Of a stretch of DNA of 64,000 nt, positions 1-8,449 are shown one piece after another. The DNA is from Pararhizobium polonicum. Lineage in GTDB: Bacteria > Pseudomonadota > Alphaproteobacteria > Rhizobiales > Rhizobiaceae. Numbering within the stretch: the stretch's first letter is position 1; each line of letters begins with the position of its first letter. The stretch covers positions 186,001 through 250,000 of the forward strand of contig NZ_LGLV01000008.1 in assembly GCF_001687365.1 (NCBI RefSeq), written 5' to 3'. Below the pieces are notes generated by a model. That model was not told the origin of the DNA and made no database searches. It saw only the letters and a list, made by a program, of their open reading frames with translations. A program made the position numbers and the translations under genes.

Positions 1-189
1 GGGCCAGCTCGGGCGGTCCGCATCGGAAAGCGTGCGGATGGCGAGCACACGGGCGGCAACGCGGGCTTTCAGCTCCGGCGTTTCGCCGGGGACGGGCACG
101 AAGGTGCCGGTCGACTGGTCGCTGGCGATCTTTTCCGCCATGGCCTCAACGCTGCCGGTCGTTTCGATTCTGTAGGTGATGACGATCAT
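1..189 (-). CDS. RuBisCO-like protein, N-terminal fragment (cut by window edge)
   Basis: The first 63 codons of a gene that runs off the left edge. The translation opens MIVITYRIETTG and continues through IASDQSTGTF, which is the N-terminal domain pattern of form IV RuBisCO-like proteins. Known relatives in rhizobia act on apionate-derived sugar acids rather than fixing CO2 (family knowledge). The start is the ATG whose complement ends at 189. The gene is divergent from a GntR regulator across about 190 bp, so that regulator probably controls it. The catalytic barrel is outside the window, so whether active-site lysines are kept cannot be judged. Confidence 0.72.
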   Translation of the reverse strand, partial: MIVITYRIETTGSVEAMAEKIASDQSTGTFVPVPGETPELKARVAARVLAIRTLSDADRPSWP

Positions 190-381
190 GAGCGAGCAAA
201 ATCCTCCCGGCTTGGCAATTCCCGGCCAGATCCGGCTGGCGCGTTTTCGCCAACTGGTATAATGAGCATATCAATTAAGCAAGAGGAAGCTTGCATCAGC
301 AACGATGAATGTGGACGGTGAGCGGCGCAAGGCACTGCGTCATTTCCTTCACAGGCGGAGCGGTGCATAACGTTGGCGACG
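190..381. promoter_or_regulatory. Divergent promoter region between RuBisCO-like gene and GntR regulator
   Basis: This 192-bp gap separates two outward-facing genes. It contains a perfect TATAAT at 258-263 inside TGGTATAATG. TGGTATA is reminiscent of the repeat recognised by NanR-type GntR regulators, but only one copy is obvious. The stretch 255-290 is AT-rich compared with its surroundings. Operator assignment is inference. Confidence 0.35.
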
Positions 382-1107
382 ATGAAGCAGCGAGAAACCA
401 TGGGCCAGCAGTCCGAACAGATCGTCCGCCGCAAATTGTCCGACGAGGTGTTCGCGCGGCTGAAGGCGATGATCACGTCGGGCGAATTGCAGCCCGGCGA
501 CGAAATGCCGTCCGAGCGGGAATTGATGGAACGTTTCGGCGTGGGGCGTCCGGCCATCCGCGAGGCGATGCAGGCACTGGCCGGCATGGGGCTGGTGGTG
601 ATCTCGCATGGCGAGCGGGCCAAGGTTCTGGAACTGACGGCGCAATCGATCTTCCGGCAGATGGACATGACGGCGAAGATCATGCTGGCCAAATCGTCTG
701 ACACGCTGGAACACCTGAAAAGCGCCCGCATCTTCTTCGAGCGCGGCATGGCCCGCGAGGCGGCGCTGAAGGGGGATGCCAACGATATCGCTAGCTTGCG
801 CGAGGTTCTCGAGCGGCAGCGCCAGTCGCTCGGCGACGCGGAAGCCTTCATCTCCGCCGACATGGAATTCCACACCCGGATCGCCCGGGTTTCGCGCAAT
901 CCGATCTACGTCGCCGTCAGTGAGGCAATGCTTGCCTGGCTGAAGGAATACCACACCGAAATGCTGATCTGGACCGGCAAGGAAAAGTTCACGCTCGCCG
1001 AGCACGAAGAGATCATCACCTGTCTGGCGGCGCGCGATCCCGATGCCGCCGAACAGGCGGTGCTGAAGCATCTGGAGCGCTCGCGGGCGCTGTACGCGTC
1101 GAAGTAA
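382..1107 (+). CDS. GntR-family (FadR/FCD subfamily) transcriptional regulator
   Basis: A 241-residue regulator with an N-terminal winged helix-turn-helix (PSERELMERFGVGRPAIREAM, roughly residues 40-65) and an all-helical FCD ligand domain in the C-terminal two thirds, with MEFHTRIARVSRNP near its metal-site helix. FCD regulators typically sense small carboxylates or sugar acids. It is divergent from the RuBisCO-like gene and convergent with the oxidases downstream, so the local sugar-acid pathway is the likely target. The frame also extends to a TTG at 373. I chose ATG 382; ATG 400 (MGQQSEQ) is equally plausible because no strong ribosome site distinguishes them. It resembles proteins annotated NanR-like, but ligand identity is unknown. 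Confidence 0.85.
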   Translation: MKQRETMGQQSEQIVRRKLSDEVFARLKAMITSGELQPGDEMPSERELMERFGVGRPAIREAMQALAGMGLVVISHGERAKVLELTAQSIFRQMDMTAKIMLAKSSDTLEHLKSARIFFERGMAREAALKGDANDIASLREVLERQRQSLGDAEAFISADMEFHTRIARVSRNPIYVAVSEAMLAWLKEYHTEMLIWTGKEKFTLAEHEEIITCLAARDPDAAEQAVLKHLERSRALYASK

Positions 1108-1113
1108 TCCGGT

Positions 1114-2493
1114 TCAGACCGCAGGCGGGATCACCTTCCCCGGATTCATGATTCCGTTCGGATCGAGCGCCGCCTTGATCCGGCGCATGACGCCGATTTC
1201 GGCCTGGCTGCGGGAGTGATCGAGGAAGTCGCGTTTCAGCGTGCCGATGCCGTGTTCGGCGGAGATCGAGCCTTTGTATTTTCGCACCAGATCATAGGCG
1301 ATGGTGTCGACCTCATGCAGGTCATGCGCGCTTGCATTCTCGACCCAGACGCCCACGTGCAGGTTGCTGTCGCCGACATGGCCGAAGAACGAGACGTGGG
1401 CCGCCGGGAAGCGGGCGAGAAGTGCCGCCTGGCAATCGCCGGCGAAAGCGTCGAGCTGGCCGACGGGCAGGCTGATATCGAGATTGATCAGGCCGGGCAT
1501 GAGCTGGTCCATCAGGTGGCCTTCGCGGACCGACCAGAAGGCGCGGGCCTCCTTTTCCGACTGGGCGATCAGCGCGTCGGTGACGAGACCGTCCTCGAAC
1601 GCCTTGGCAAGGAAGGCCTCAAAGCGATCCCTGTCCTCGTCGCTGCCGTCGACATCCTGTTCGATGATGATTGTGAACGGATAGGTCTTGTCGAAGAAGG
1701 TGAGCTTCAGGGCCTCGGCGTTGAAGCGGACATAGCTCTCCCACATGGCCTCGAAGGCCGACAGGCCGGACAGCGTGCGCTGGGCGGATTTGAGCAGCGA
1801 GACGACATGGCCGTAGCTTTCCAGCGCGCAGAGCGCCGTCAACCTGCTGGCCGGCAGCGGACGCAGACGCAGCACGGCGCGGGTGATAATACCGAGCGTG
1901 CCTTCCGCGCCGATGAACAGCTGGCGCAGGTCGTAGCCGGTGTTGTTCTTGGTCATCCGGTTGAGCGAGGACAACACCGTGCCATCGGCCAGCACGGCTT
2001 CGAGGCCCAGCACATTGTCACGGGTGACGCCGTGGCGGATGACGCGGATGCCGCCGGCATTGGTGGAGAGATTGCCGCCGATCTGGCAGGAGCCACGCGC
2101 ACCCAGATCGATCGGCAGCAGGAAGCCGGCGGTTTCGGCGATCATTTGCGCCACTTCCAGCGGCGTTCCGGCAAGGACCGTCATGGTGCCGGCTGCCGTA
2201 TCGATCTCCTCGACGCCAGACATTCGCTCCAGCGACAGGGCGATATCGCCGCCCCGCGCATTGGCGCCGCCGGCAAGGCCGGTGAGGCCGCCCTGCGGCA
2301 CGACGGGCTGGCGGTGGCGGTCGCAGATGGCAAGAGCCAGCGAAACCTGTTCGGTATTCGATGGGCGCAGGACGGCGAGCGGCAGGGATTTGCCGGTGGT
2401 GCTGGCGTCGCTGCGGTAGCGTTCGCCGATCGCGTTGCCGGTCAGCACGGTTTCGGTGCCCAGCGCTTCGATCAGGTCATCGATGAGGGTCAT
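1114..2493 (-). CDS. FAD-binding 2-hydroxyacid dehydrogenase, GlcD/D-lactate type
   Basis: A 459-residue flavoprotein of the VAO/GlcD family. The PP-loop FAD-binding domain is visible as RPSNTEQVSLAL, PQGGLTGLAGGAN and GARGSCQIGGNLSTNAGG, followed by RLRP and the C-terminal FAD-linked oxidase domain with FGHVGDSNLH and the terminal SAEHGIGTLK and MNPGK motifs. Such enzymes oxidise D-lactate, glycolate or D-2-hydroxyglutarate and pass electrons to the respiratory chain. The start is the ATG at 2493, preceded by AGGAG. It lies 16 bp behind the LldD-type oxidase on the same strand, so the pair is co-transcribed and probably handles two 2-hydroxyacids or two enantiomers. Exact substrate is unknown. 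Confidence 0.88.
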   Translation of the reverse strand: MTLIDDLIEALGTETVLTGNAIGERYRSDASTTGKSLPLAVLRPSNTEQVSLALAICDRHRQPVVPQGGLTGLAGGANARGGDIALSLERMSGVEEIDTAAGTMTVLAGTPLEVAQMIAETAGFLLPIDLGARGSCQIGGNLSTNAGGIRVIRHGVTRDNVLGLEAVLADGTVLSSLNRMTKNNTGYDLRQLFIGAEGTLGIITRAVLRLRPLPASRLTALCALESYGHVVSLLKSAQRTLSGLSAFEAMWESYVRFNAEALKLTFFDKTYPFTIIIEQDVDGSDEDRDRFEAFLAKAFEDGLVTDALIAQSEKEARAFWSVREGHLMDQLMPGLINLDISLPVGQLDAFAGDCQAALLARFPAAHVSFFGHVGDSNLHVGVWVENASAHDLHEVDTIAYDLVRKYKGSISAEHGIGTLKRDFLDHSRSQAEIGVMRRIKAALDPNGIMNPGKVIPPAV

Positions 2494-2509
2494 GGGGATA
2501 CTCTCCTGA

Positions 2510-3667
2510 TCAGGCGGCAACGGGCGCGTGGAGGAAGGACGGCAGATCGGCAATCGTCCGGCAGCCGAGCTGAGCCATGGCGCCGGACAGTTCGGCCTTG
2601 AGGATATCAATCAGATGGCCGCCGCCGGCAGCCCCCATGGCGGCGCTGGCAAAGACGAAGGGGCGGCCGAGGAGGACGAAATCGGCGCCGAGCGCCAGCA
2701 TGCGGGCAACGTCCAGACCGGAGCGGATGCCGCCATCGGCTGCAATCAGCACATCGGGGCCAAGAGCGCGACGGATGCCAGGCAGGATCGAAACGGCGGT
2801 CGGGGCGGCATCGAGCTGGCGGCCGCCATGGTTGGAGACGATCAGGCCGTCGGCGCCGAGCGCCAGATAGGCTTGCGCTTCCGTCACGTCGAGCACGCCC
2901 TTGATCAAGAGCTTGCCCCTCCAGGCATCGCGGATGCGGCGGACGCGATCGGCACCGATCGGACCGGTCATGACGCGGCCGACGAACGCGGCGGATTCCT
3001 TCAGCGACGAACCCTTCGGATAGTAAGGCGACAGGTTCTCGAAATCGGGAATGCCGTGGCGCAGCACATGGCGTGCCCAGTGCGGATGGGTGGCGATCTG
3101 GAACATGGTCCTGAGATCGAGGATCGGTGGCACCGACATGCCGTTGCGGATATCGCGCTCGCGGCGGGTGGGCGCGGGGATATCGACCGTCAGCACCAGC
3201 GTCTGGTAGCCGGCGCGCGCGGCGCGGCCGATCATGTCGGCTTCCATCGTGGGATCGTTGGGCGGATAGAACTGGAACCAGCCATTGTCGCCGGCGATCG
3301 GCCCGATCGTTTCCATGGCGCGGTTGGCGAAGGTGGAAAGCACATGCGGAATGTTGCGGGCCCTGGCCGCTTGCGCCAGCGGCACTTCGCAGCCGGGCCA
3401 GAGCAGGCCGGCAAGGCCGAGCGGGGCGACGCCGAAGGGCGCATCGAAGCGCTTGCCGAACAGGCTGACACTCAGATCCGGCGACGGCGCTTCCGACAGA
3501 TAGCGCGGCATCAGCTCGATCGTATCGAAGCTTGCGGCATTGCGCCGGACGCCGCTTTCCCGGCCGAGACCGCCGATCAGGTAATCATGCACAAACCCCG
3601 GCATGCGCCGCGCGGCGGCCGCTTCCATGTCGGGGATGCAGGGAAAACGTCTGTGCAGGGATGTCAT
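2510..3667 (-). CDS. FMN-dependent alpha-hydroxy-acid oxidase (LldD/glycolate oxidase family)
   Basis: A 385-residue TIM-barrel flavoprotein. The signature SNHGGRQLD holds the active-site histidine (about residue 280) and substrate-binding arginine. FAPLGLAGL-type N-terminal segments, WFQFYPPND, LTVDIPAPTRRERD and ADGGIRSGLDV complete the family pattern. These enzymes oxidise L-lactate, glycolate, mandelate or related acids to 2-oxoacids. It is first in a two-gene operon with the GlcD-type dehydrogenase. With a RuBisCO-like gene nearby, a role in oxidising a small hydroxyacid product such as glycolate is attractive but unproven. Membrane versus soluble subtype cannot be settled by eye. Confidence 0.9.
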   Translation of the reverse strand: MTSLHRRFPCIPDMEAAAARRMPGFVHDYLIGGLGRESGVRRNAASFDTIELMPRYLSEAPSPDLSVSLFGKRFDAPFGVAPLGLAGLLWPGCEVPLAQAARARNIPHVLSTFANRAMETIGPIAGDNGWFQFYPPNDPTMEADMIGRAARAGYQTLVLTVDIPAPTRRERDIRNGMSVPPILDLRTMFQIATHPHWARHVLRHGIPDFENLSPYYPKGSSLKESAAFVGRVMTGPIGADRVRRIRDAWRGKLLIKGVLDVTEAQAYLALGADGLIVSNHGGRQLDAAPTAVSILPGIRRALGPDVLIAADGGIRSGLDVARMLALGADFVLLGRPFVFASAAMGAAGGGHLIDILKAELSGAMAQLGCRTIADLPSFLHAPVAA

Positions 3668-3778
3668 GCTGGCCGGATGCTCCTCGATTCGATGCGGACC
3701 TTAGCGGTTCTGCAGGGATGGCGGAAAGGCCCTGTTCCTGACTTTGCACCGCTGGCCGCCATCTCCATGGACGTGCTG

Positions 3779-4525
3779 TCATGCCATGTCTCCGCTTTCG
3801 GGCGTGGCGCGGGATTTGCGGAGAAGGTAGAGGCCATAAAGCGGCAGCACCGATGCCACGGCGTAAAGCTCCGCAGCGCTCCAGAGCTGGCCTGCGGGAC
3901 CGACATCCAGCATGAAGATGCAGAAATCCCAGGCGGCGTGCAGGGCGATCACGGGATAGAGCGAGCCGGTTCTGATCCGGATGGCGACAAAGAGAATTCC
4001 AAGGCAAAAGGTGAAGATCGCCTGCGGCACGGCGGAGGCAAGGCCGGTCGAAAACCCGTTGAGCAGATGCACGGCCCCGAACAGCAGGCTGGATATCCAG
4101 ACGGTCGAGCGGAGCGAGCAGCATGCCCGCAAGCCCCGGAAGAGAATGCCGCGAAACATCAGCTCCTCGGACAGTCCGATCAGGATCGTATTGACAAAGA
4201 TAGAGGCAATGACACCGGTGGCGGGAAGGCCCGCAAGCATCATCGCGACGCAGAAAAACGCGATGTAAACCAGCGGCAGCCAGAGCGCGGACAGAGACCG
4301 CACCGAGACCGGGGCATTGAACCCGAGGTCGTTCCAGCGGCAGATGAACGCGGCCCCCATCAGGAAAACGATCGCGGCGACAAAGGCCGTGTGCACGCCC
4401 TGGGTGAGCGGATCGGCAGCCGAACCATCGAAACCAGCGCTCATGATGCCGCCGATAACGGTGATCGCGGTCCATATCGTCAGGACCATCAGGGACAGGC
4501 CCAATCGATTGTTCAATACGCCCAT
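3779..4525 (-). CDS. CPBP-family intramembrane glutamic endopeptidase-like protein
   Basis: A 248-residue polytopic membrane protein with about seven or eight hydrophobic segments. The CPBP (Abi/CAAX protease-like) signature EELMFRGILFRGL is present near residue 120, followed by a histidine in LLFGAVHLLNG and another in IALHAAWDF, matching the EExxxR...H...H catalytic pattern. Family members cleave prenylated or membrane peptides, or act in peptide self-immunity; the substrate here is unknown. The start at 4525 is chosen because GAGGAA precedes that ATG; the frame stays open further upstream but without membrane-protein character. It stands alone, with 111 bp to the hydroxyacid-oxidase operon. 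Confidence 0.85.
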   Translation of the reverse strand: MGVLNNRLGLSLMVLTIWTAITVIGGIMSAGFDGSAADPLTQGVHTAFVAAIVFLMGAAFICRWNDLGFNAPVSVRSLSALWLPLVYIAFFCVAMMLAGLPATGVIASIFVNTILIGLSEELMFRGILFRGLRACCSLRSTVWISSLLFGAVHLLNGFSTGLASAVPQAIFTFCLGILFVAIRIRTGSLYPVIALHAAWDFCIFMLDVGPAGQLWSAAELYAVASVLPLYGLYLLRKSRATPESGDMA

Positions 4526-4704
4526 CGAGTTCCGGTTCCTCGCATTTCTTTCCGGTGACCCGTGATTGTCACTCGCCGAAGGATGACCGCGAGGCGGCCT
4601 TCCGTGTCGGCAACGCGGGAACGACATCTGCGCTGGTTTTCCTCGCTGGCCCGGATATCCCATCGAGTCGATGCGACCTTAGAGGTTTTGGTTGGCGTTT
4701 GTCG

Positions 4705-4765
4705 CCTATTCCTTCTCCCCGTCGAGACGGGAAGACGGCGCGTTGCAGGCCGGATGGGGGCTTTG
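4705..4765. repeat. Short palindromic intergenic element, degenerate
   Basis: The stretch contains CTTCTCCCCGTC followed at once by GACGGGAAGA, a near-perfect inverted repeat, and then a GC-rich tail. CTTCTCCCCGT...ACGGGGAGAAG palindromes are common between rhizobial genes. It lies just downstream of the arginine-deiminase-fold gene on the minus strand and may act as its terminator. Family assignment is from memory. Confidence 0.4.
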
Positions 4766-4774
4766 CCGAAAAAC

Positions 4775-5692
4775 TCAGGCCGCCTCTCTTACCAGCGCCT
4801 GCGCCATGCAATGGATACCGCCGCCGGTCTTGGAGATTTCGCTCATGTCGATGGCGGCGACTTCGAAGCCGCGGGCGCGCAGGTTTTCGATCAGGGTTTT
4901 CGAGGATGTCGGCGCAATCACGCGATCCTTGCCGAGCGACATGAAGTTGCAGCCGAGTGCCATCGTGTCCTGGAAGGGCACGTCGATGATCTCGTGGCCC
5001 TTGGCCTTCAGCCAGTCGACGATGCCCGGTTCGGTGCAGGCAAGGCAGACGGCGGTGAGCTTTTCGGCGATCGGCACGACCATCAGGTCGATATGGACGT
5101 AATATTCGTCGATGAAGGCAAGCCGCGTTTCCCAGCCTTCTTTTTTGAACCAGTCCTCGACCTGGCGGGCGCCTTCCTCCTGGGTGCGGGCGCCGCCGCA
5201 GCCGATCAGGACGACGCCATCCTCGATGACATTGAAATCGCCGCCTTCGAACGTGCCTGCCGTGACCATGTCGTAGATCGGGATGCCGAGCTTTTCATAG
5301 GTGCGAATGGCGGCATAATTCTCGCCGCGCCGCCACCAGTTGGCCATGGCGGTGATGATGGCGCCATAGGGCGTCATGACGCTGGAATCACGCGAATAGA
5401 CCTGCATCGGCAGTTCCGGCGTCGGATCGTGCCAATGGATTTTCACGCCGAAATGCTCGTAGGCTGCGACCAGTTCCTTGTGCTGCGACTGCGCCACCTG
5501 GATGTTGCAGGGCGCCTCGCGCAGATGCTTGCGCGACAGCGAGCTGGTCGAGAGATGCCGCAGATGCGCCGGTGAGCCGAGCAGCACGTCGGTCAGCGGA
5601 TCGGTCTCGTTCTTGAACCCCCAGCGGGTGAGCGGCGTGGTGCCGCCCTTGGGGTTGCGGCGCTGAAGCGAAAAGGGCTCGTTGAACTGCAT
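4775..5692 (-). CDS. Arginine deiminase-fold amidinohydrolase (dimethylarginine dimethylaminohydrolase-like)
   Basis: A 305-residue protein of the guanidino-group-modifying superfamily. The C-terminal TGGGIHCMAQ carries the catalytic His294-Cys295 pair, and TFEGGDFNV supplies the acidic and substrate-orienting residues. Members hydrolyse arginine, methylarginines or agmatine-like guanidines to ureido compounds plus amine or ammonia. The ATG at 5692 is preferred over an upstream one lying within the neighbouring gene. It begins one base after the stop-side end of the M20 hydrolase, so the two are one operon. The nearby arginine-derived 2-oxoacid decarboxylase and polyamine-type transporter support a guanidino substrate. 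Which guanidine is not visible from sequence. Confidence 0.85.
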   Translation of the reverse strand: MQFNEPFSLQRRNPKGGTTPLTRWGFKNETDPLTDVLLGSPAHLRHLSTSSLSRKHLREAPCNIQVAQSQHKELVAAYEHFGVKIHWHDPTPELPMQVYSRDSSVMTPYGAIITAMANWWRRGENYAAIRTYEKLGIPIYDMVTAGTFEGGDFNVIEDGVVLIGCGGARTQEEGARQVEDWFKKEGWETRLAFIDEYYVHIDLMVVPIAEKLTAVCLACTEPGIVDWLKAKGHEIIDVPFQDTMALGCNFMSLGKDRVIAPTSSKTLIENLRARGFEVAAIDMSEISKTGGGIHCMAQALVREAA

Positions 5693-5693
5693 G

Positions 5694-7280
5694 TCATGCC
5701 TCCGGGGTTGAGGGTTTGGGGATCCACCAGTCGCGGCCACGGGCGGTGGTCACATATTCGGGCCATCGGAAGTGGATGGGGGGTGAATAGTCGCAAAGCG
5801 GCGGTGTCCATTTCGATCCGCCGATGCCGCCGCCGGTGCGCTCGTTGAATTCGCGCCTGGCCGTGGCGCGCACGGTTTCGTCTTCGAGCAGGCGGATAGC
5901 GGATAGGGCGAGGGTCTTTGCGGCGCAAAGCACGGTCGGATCGATGGTTGCCGGAATGCCGCCGAGCGCATTGGCGACCCAGACGGGATAGGTATAGCCC
6001 GGCGGGGCTTTGAGCGCGGGGCGGGCGATATAGAAGCGGGCGGTCGGCGCGTGCCAACTCATGTCGGTATAGTCGTCCGACGTGGAATTCAGCTGTGACG
6101 GGGCGAGGTCGCGGCGCAGGATGGCCTCGGCGTCCTGCGGGGCAATCAACTGCTCCATTTCGTCGATGAAGGGGGCCTCCATCACTTCCACGCCGAGAAT
6201 GGCCTGGATCTCGCGGGCAACAGTCCTGGCCGTCTCGTCCCAGCGCGGAGCGCCGACAGCCTGAAGAGAGCCCCAGACAAGATTGGCCATCGCGTGATTG
6301 GCAAGGCCGGGGCGGGATTTGGACACCCAGTGGCGCTCGTAGCGGCAGCCGGTCATGGTCGCCGCCGCTGCGGCATTTCGGTCGAGAACCGAGGTGACCT
6401 GCTCGGCCATGGCGATGGTCGGCACGCGGATCATGTACTGGATTTCGGCAAGACCGGCCGGCAGGTTGTCGGCCGTGGCCTGTCCGGCCGTCAGGATCGC
6501 CTCGCTGATCGACCAGCCGCCCTGATGGGTGAGCATGGAATCGCGCAGCGCCTTGGACGCCATGTACATGGTCATCAGCGCGTCGTTGGCGCCGGGTGCG
6601 CGCACGGCCGAATGCGACTGCGGGATCGGCGCATCGTCGCTGCGGCCCCAGGCTTCGGGCTGGTCGCAGATGAAACGGTAGATCATCGAATAGGCAGCAC
6701 CACAGTGGGTATCCCAGCGCACCGTGTTGCACATCGGCAGCATGTAGAACGGGTGGAAGGAGAACATGCCGTCGAGGCCGTCGTAATAGCCTTGTGCCGC
6801 GTGGATCGGCTTGGAGCCGCGCACCTTTTCGGCGGGTTCGCCGGTGAAGCGCAGGGTGCCCTTGATACCGTGCCGCTCCATCGCTGCCCTGGTGGCGAGC
6901 AGGCCGCCGAGCGAGCCGATGCCGAGCGCCGAATGCGGATCGGTATGGCCGCCGGCCTCATAGCTCAGGTTTTCGCGCGGCTCTCTTCGCGTCGTTGCTG
7001 CCTGGCAGTTGCCGGGCACGGCATCGTATTCCGCATACATGCCGATGACGGGACCGGGGCCGTTGCTCCATTCGGCACAGAAGGCCGTCGGCATGCCGGC
7101 CGAGCCTTCCTCGACGGAAAAACCCTGCTCTCGCAGCAGATCGACATACCAGGCGGCGGATTCGTATTCGCGCCAGGCGGTTTCGCCGAACGAGAATATC
7201 CGGGCCGTCCAGTCCGACAGGTCGGCCCGGATGGTGTCGACGAAGGTCTGGGCTGATGTCTGGGCGGCGGAGATCGGCAC
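5694..7280 (-). CDS. M20-family amidohydrolase (AbgB/indole-acetyl-amino-acid hydrolase type)
   Basis: A 528-residue metallopeptidase-fold hydrolase. IGMYAEYDAVPG holds the metal-bridging Asp, EAGGHTDPHSALGIGSLGG the expected Gly/His segment, and the C-terminal TSDDYTDMSWHAPTA the late metal-ligand region. Relatives cleave amide bonds of N-acyl amino acids or p-aminobenzoyl-glutamate. At about residue 160 the usual PAEE is PAEKVRG, so the second acidic residue is Lys. It is the first gene of a two-gene operon with the arginine-deiminase-fold hydrolase and divergent from a LysR regulator, suggesting that an amide is cleaved to release the guanidino compound. The ATG at 7280 starts directly after the shared intergenic region. 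Confidence 0.82.
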   Translation of the reverse strand: MPISAAQTSAQTFVDTIRADLSDWTARIFSFGETAWREYESAAWYVDLLREQGFSVEEGSAGMPTAFCAEWSNGPGPVIGMYAEYDAVPGNCQAATTRREPRENLSYEAGGHTDPHSALGIGSLGGLLATRAAMERHGIKGTLRFTGEPAEKVRGSKPIHAAQGYYDGLDGMFSFHPFYMLPMCNTVRWDTHCGAAYSMIYRFICDQPEAWGRSDDAPIPQSHSAVRAPGANDALMTMYMASKALRDSMLTHQGGWSISEAILTAGQATADNLPAGLAEIQYMIRVPTIAMAEQVTSVLDRNAAAAATMTGCRYERHWVSKSRPGLANHAMANLVWGSLQAVGAPRWDETARTVAREIQAILGVEVMEAPFIDEMEQLIAPQDAEAILRRDLAPSQLNSTSDDYTDMSWHAPTARFYIARPALKAPPGYTYPVWVANALGGIPATIDPTVLCAAKTLALSAIRLLEDETVRATARREFNERTGGGIGGSKWTPPLCDYSPPIHFRWPEYVTTARGRDWWIPKPSTPEA

Positions 7281-7365
7281 GGGGATTTCGTTTCGCTGGA
7301 GGGATCGGCGCGACGGTCAGTTAAACGCCGATCCGATCTGCGAAAAAGTGAAATGTTTTCTCGCC

Positions 7366-7383
7366 TTCGACAAATTAAGTTCG
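7366..7383. promoter_or_regulatory. Candidate LysR operator between M20 operon and LysR gene
   Basis: TTCGACAAATTAAGTTCG lies in the divergent intergenic region 7281-7433 and is an imperfect inverted repeat flanked by TTCG ends. It shares CAAATTA with the palindrome at 8360-8377 in front of the ABC operon. A role as the regulator's binding site is inference. Confidence 0.4.
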
Positions 7384-7433
7384 CCAATGCTCAAAATCCG
7401 GTCTAGCCTTGAGGGACGTTCAGGAGAGGGCCG

Positions 7434-8330
7434 ATGCAGAGAATTCCATCCACCCAGGCGTTGCGCGCGCTGGAAAGCTTTGCCCGTCACGGCACGGTCT
7501 GGAAGGCGGCCGACGAGCTGAACCTGACACGCAGCGCCATCAGCCATCAGCTGCGGCTGCTGGAGCGGGAGCTCGGCTTCCAGATTCTCAATCGCGTCGG
7601 CACGCGCATCGAGTTGACCGAGCAGGGGCTGGGCTATGCCGCCGACATCCGCCATGCGCTCAACTCCATTGCCGGGTCCGCCGCGCGCCACGCCAGCCGC
7701 GGCGTCAGCGGTTCGATCACGGTCAGCTGTCCGCCGGGCTTTGCCTCCAACTGGCTGTGCAGCTACATCTCGCATTTCCGCGATGCCTATCCGGATGTGC
7801 GGATATCGATCGTCACGCCGCGCCGGCTGGACGATATCAGCAATCCCGACGTCGACGTGTTCATCGCCTTCGGCACGGGAAACTGGCCGTCGATGCAGGT
7901 GGAGCTGATCGTCGAGGTGGAATTTGCGCCGCTCTGTAGCCCGATCCTGCTCAACAAGATCGGCGGGCTGAACGACCCCAATGATATCAAGAAGATGTGC
8001 CTGCTGCACCTCACCGATTACGAGGACTGGGAGACCTGGCTGGCGCTGGCCGGGGTCGACCAGAGCTACGCCTCAACCGGCATCATCTTCTCCGACATGA
8101 ACCTGGTTTTTGCCGCGACGCTGTCCGGCCAGGGTGTCGCGGTGGGCGACCGTTTCACCTGCCGCCATGCGATGAAAAGCGGCCAGCTGGTGCAGCCGTT
8201 CGATATCAGCATCAATTCCAGCCGCTCCTATTATCTGGTGACATCGGAGGCCAAGGCCGACAATCAGGCCGTTGTGGCCTTTAGCTCCTGGCTGCGCTCG
8301 GAGATGCTTAAAAATGACGCAGATGCCTAG
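7434..8330 (+). CDS. LysR-family regulator, GcvA-like
   Basis: A 298-residue LysR regulator. The N-terminal helix-turn-helix reads LRALESFARHGTVWKAADELN then LTRSAISHQLRLLERELG, typical of the GcvA subgroup; the remainder is a periplasmic-binding-fold effector domain. AGGAGAGGG precedes the ATG at 7434. It sits between the divergent M20/amidinohydrolase operon and the co-directional ABC transporter, 119 bp upstream of the ATPase gene, so it is the natural regulator of both. Effector likely the transported compound or a breakdown product (inference). Confidence 0.9.
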   Translation: MQRIPSTQALRALESFARHGTVWKAADELNLTRSAISHQLRLLERELGFQILNRVGTRIELTEQGLGYAADIRHALNSIAGSAARHASRGVSGSITVSCPPGFASNWLCSYISHFRDAYPDVRISIVTPRRLDDISNPDVDVFIAFGTGNWPSMQVELIVEVEFAPLCSPILLNKIGGLNDPNDIKKMCLLHLTDYEDWETWLALAGVDQSYASTGIIFSDMNLVFAATLSGQGVAVGDRFTCRHAMKSGQLVQPFDISINSSRSYYLVTSEAKADNQAVVAFSSWLRSEMLKNDADA

Positions 8331-8359
8331 GGGCTTCGCCCGTTCGATGGGCGGCATTC

Positions 8360-8377
8360 GGCAAATTATATTTGTCC
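8360..8377. promoter_or_regulatory. Palindromic candidate operator in front of ABC operon
   Basis: GGCAAATTATATTTGTCC contains the perfect inverted repeat CAAAT-TAT-ATTTG. It sits about 75 bp upstream of the first ABC gene and shares a GAC/GGC-AAATTA half with the site at 7366-7383. Likely target of the adjacent LysR protein. Confidence 0.45.
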
Positions 8378-8449
8378 AAGCGGGGAAAAGATTTCGTTTG
8401 TTCTGCCGCGGAAAGGCTCATACGATTTCCGTGTTGAAAAGGAGCGTCC

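Noticed and set aside
2528..4558. A 676-codon open frame on the plus strand opposite the hydroxyacid oxidase and CPBP genes
   Set aside because: It is antisense to two well-supported genes, has the Arg/His/Gln-rich composition of GC-rich shadow frames, and no family motif or ribosome site.
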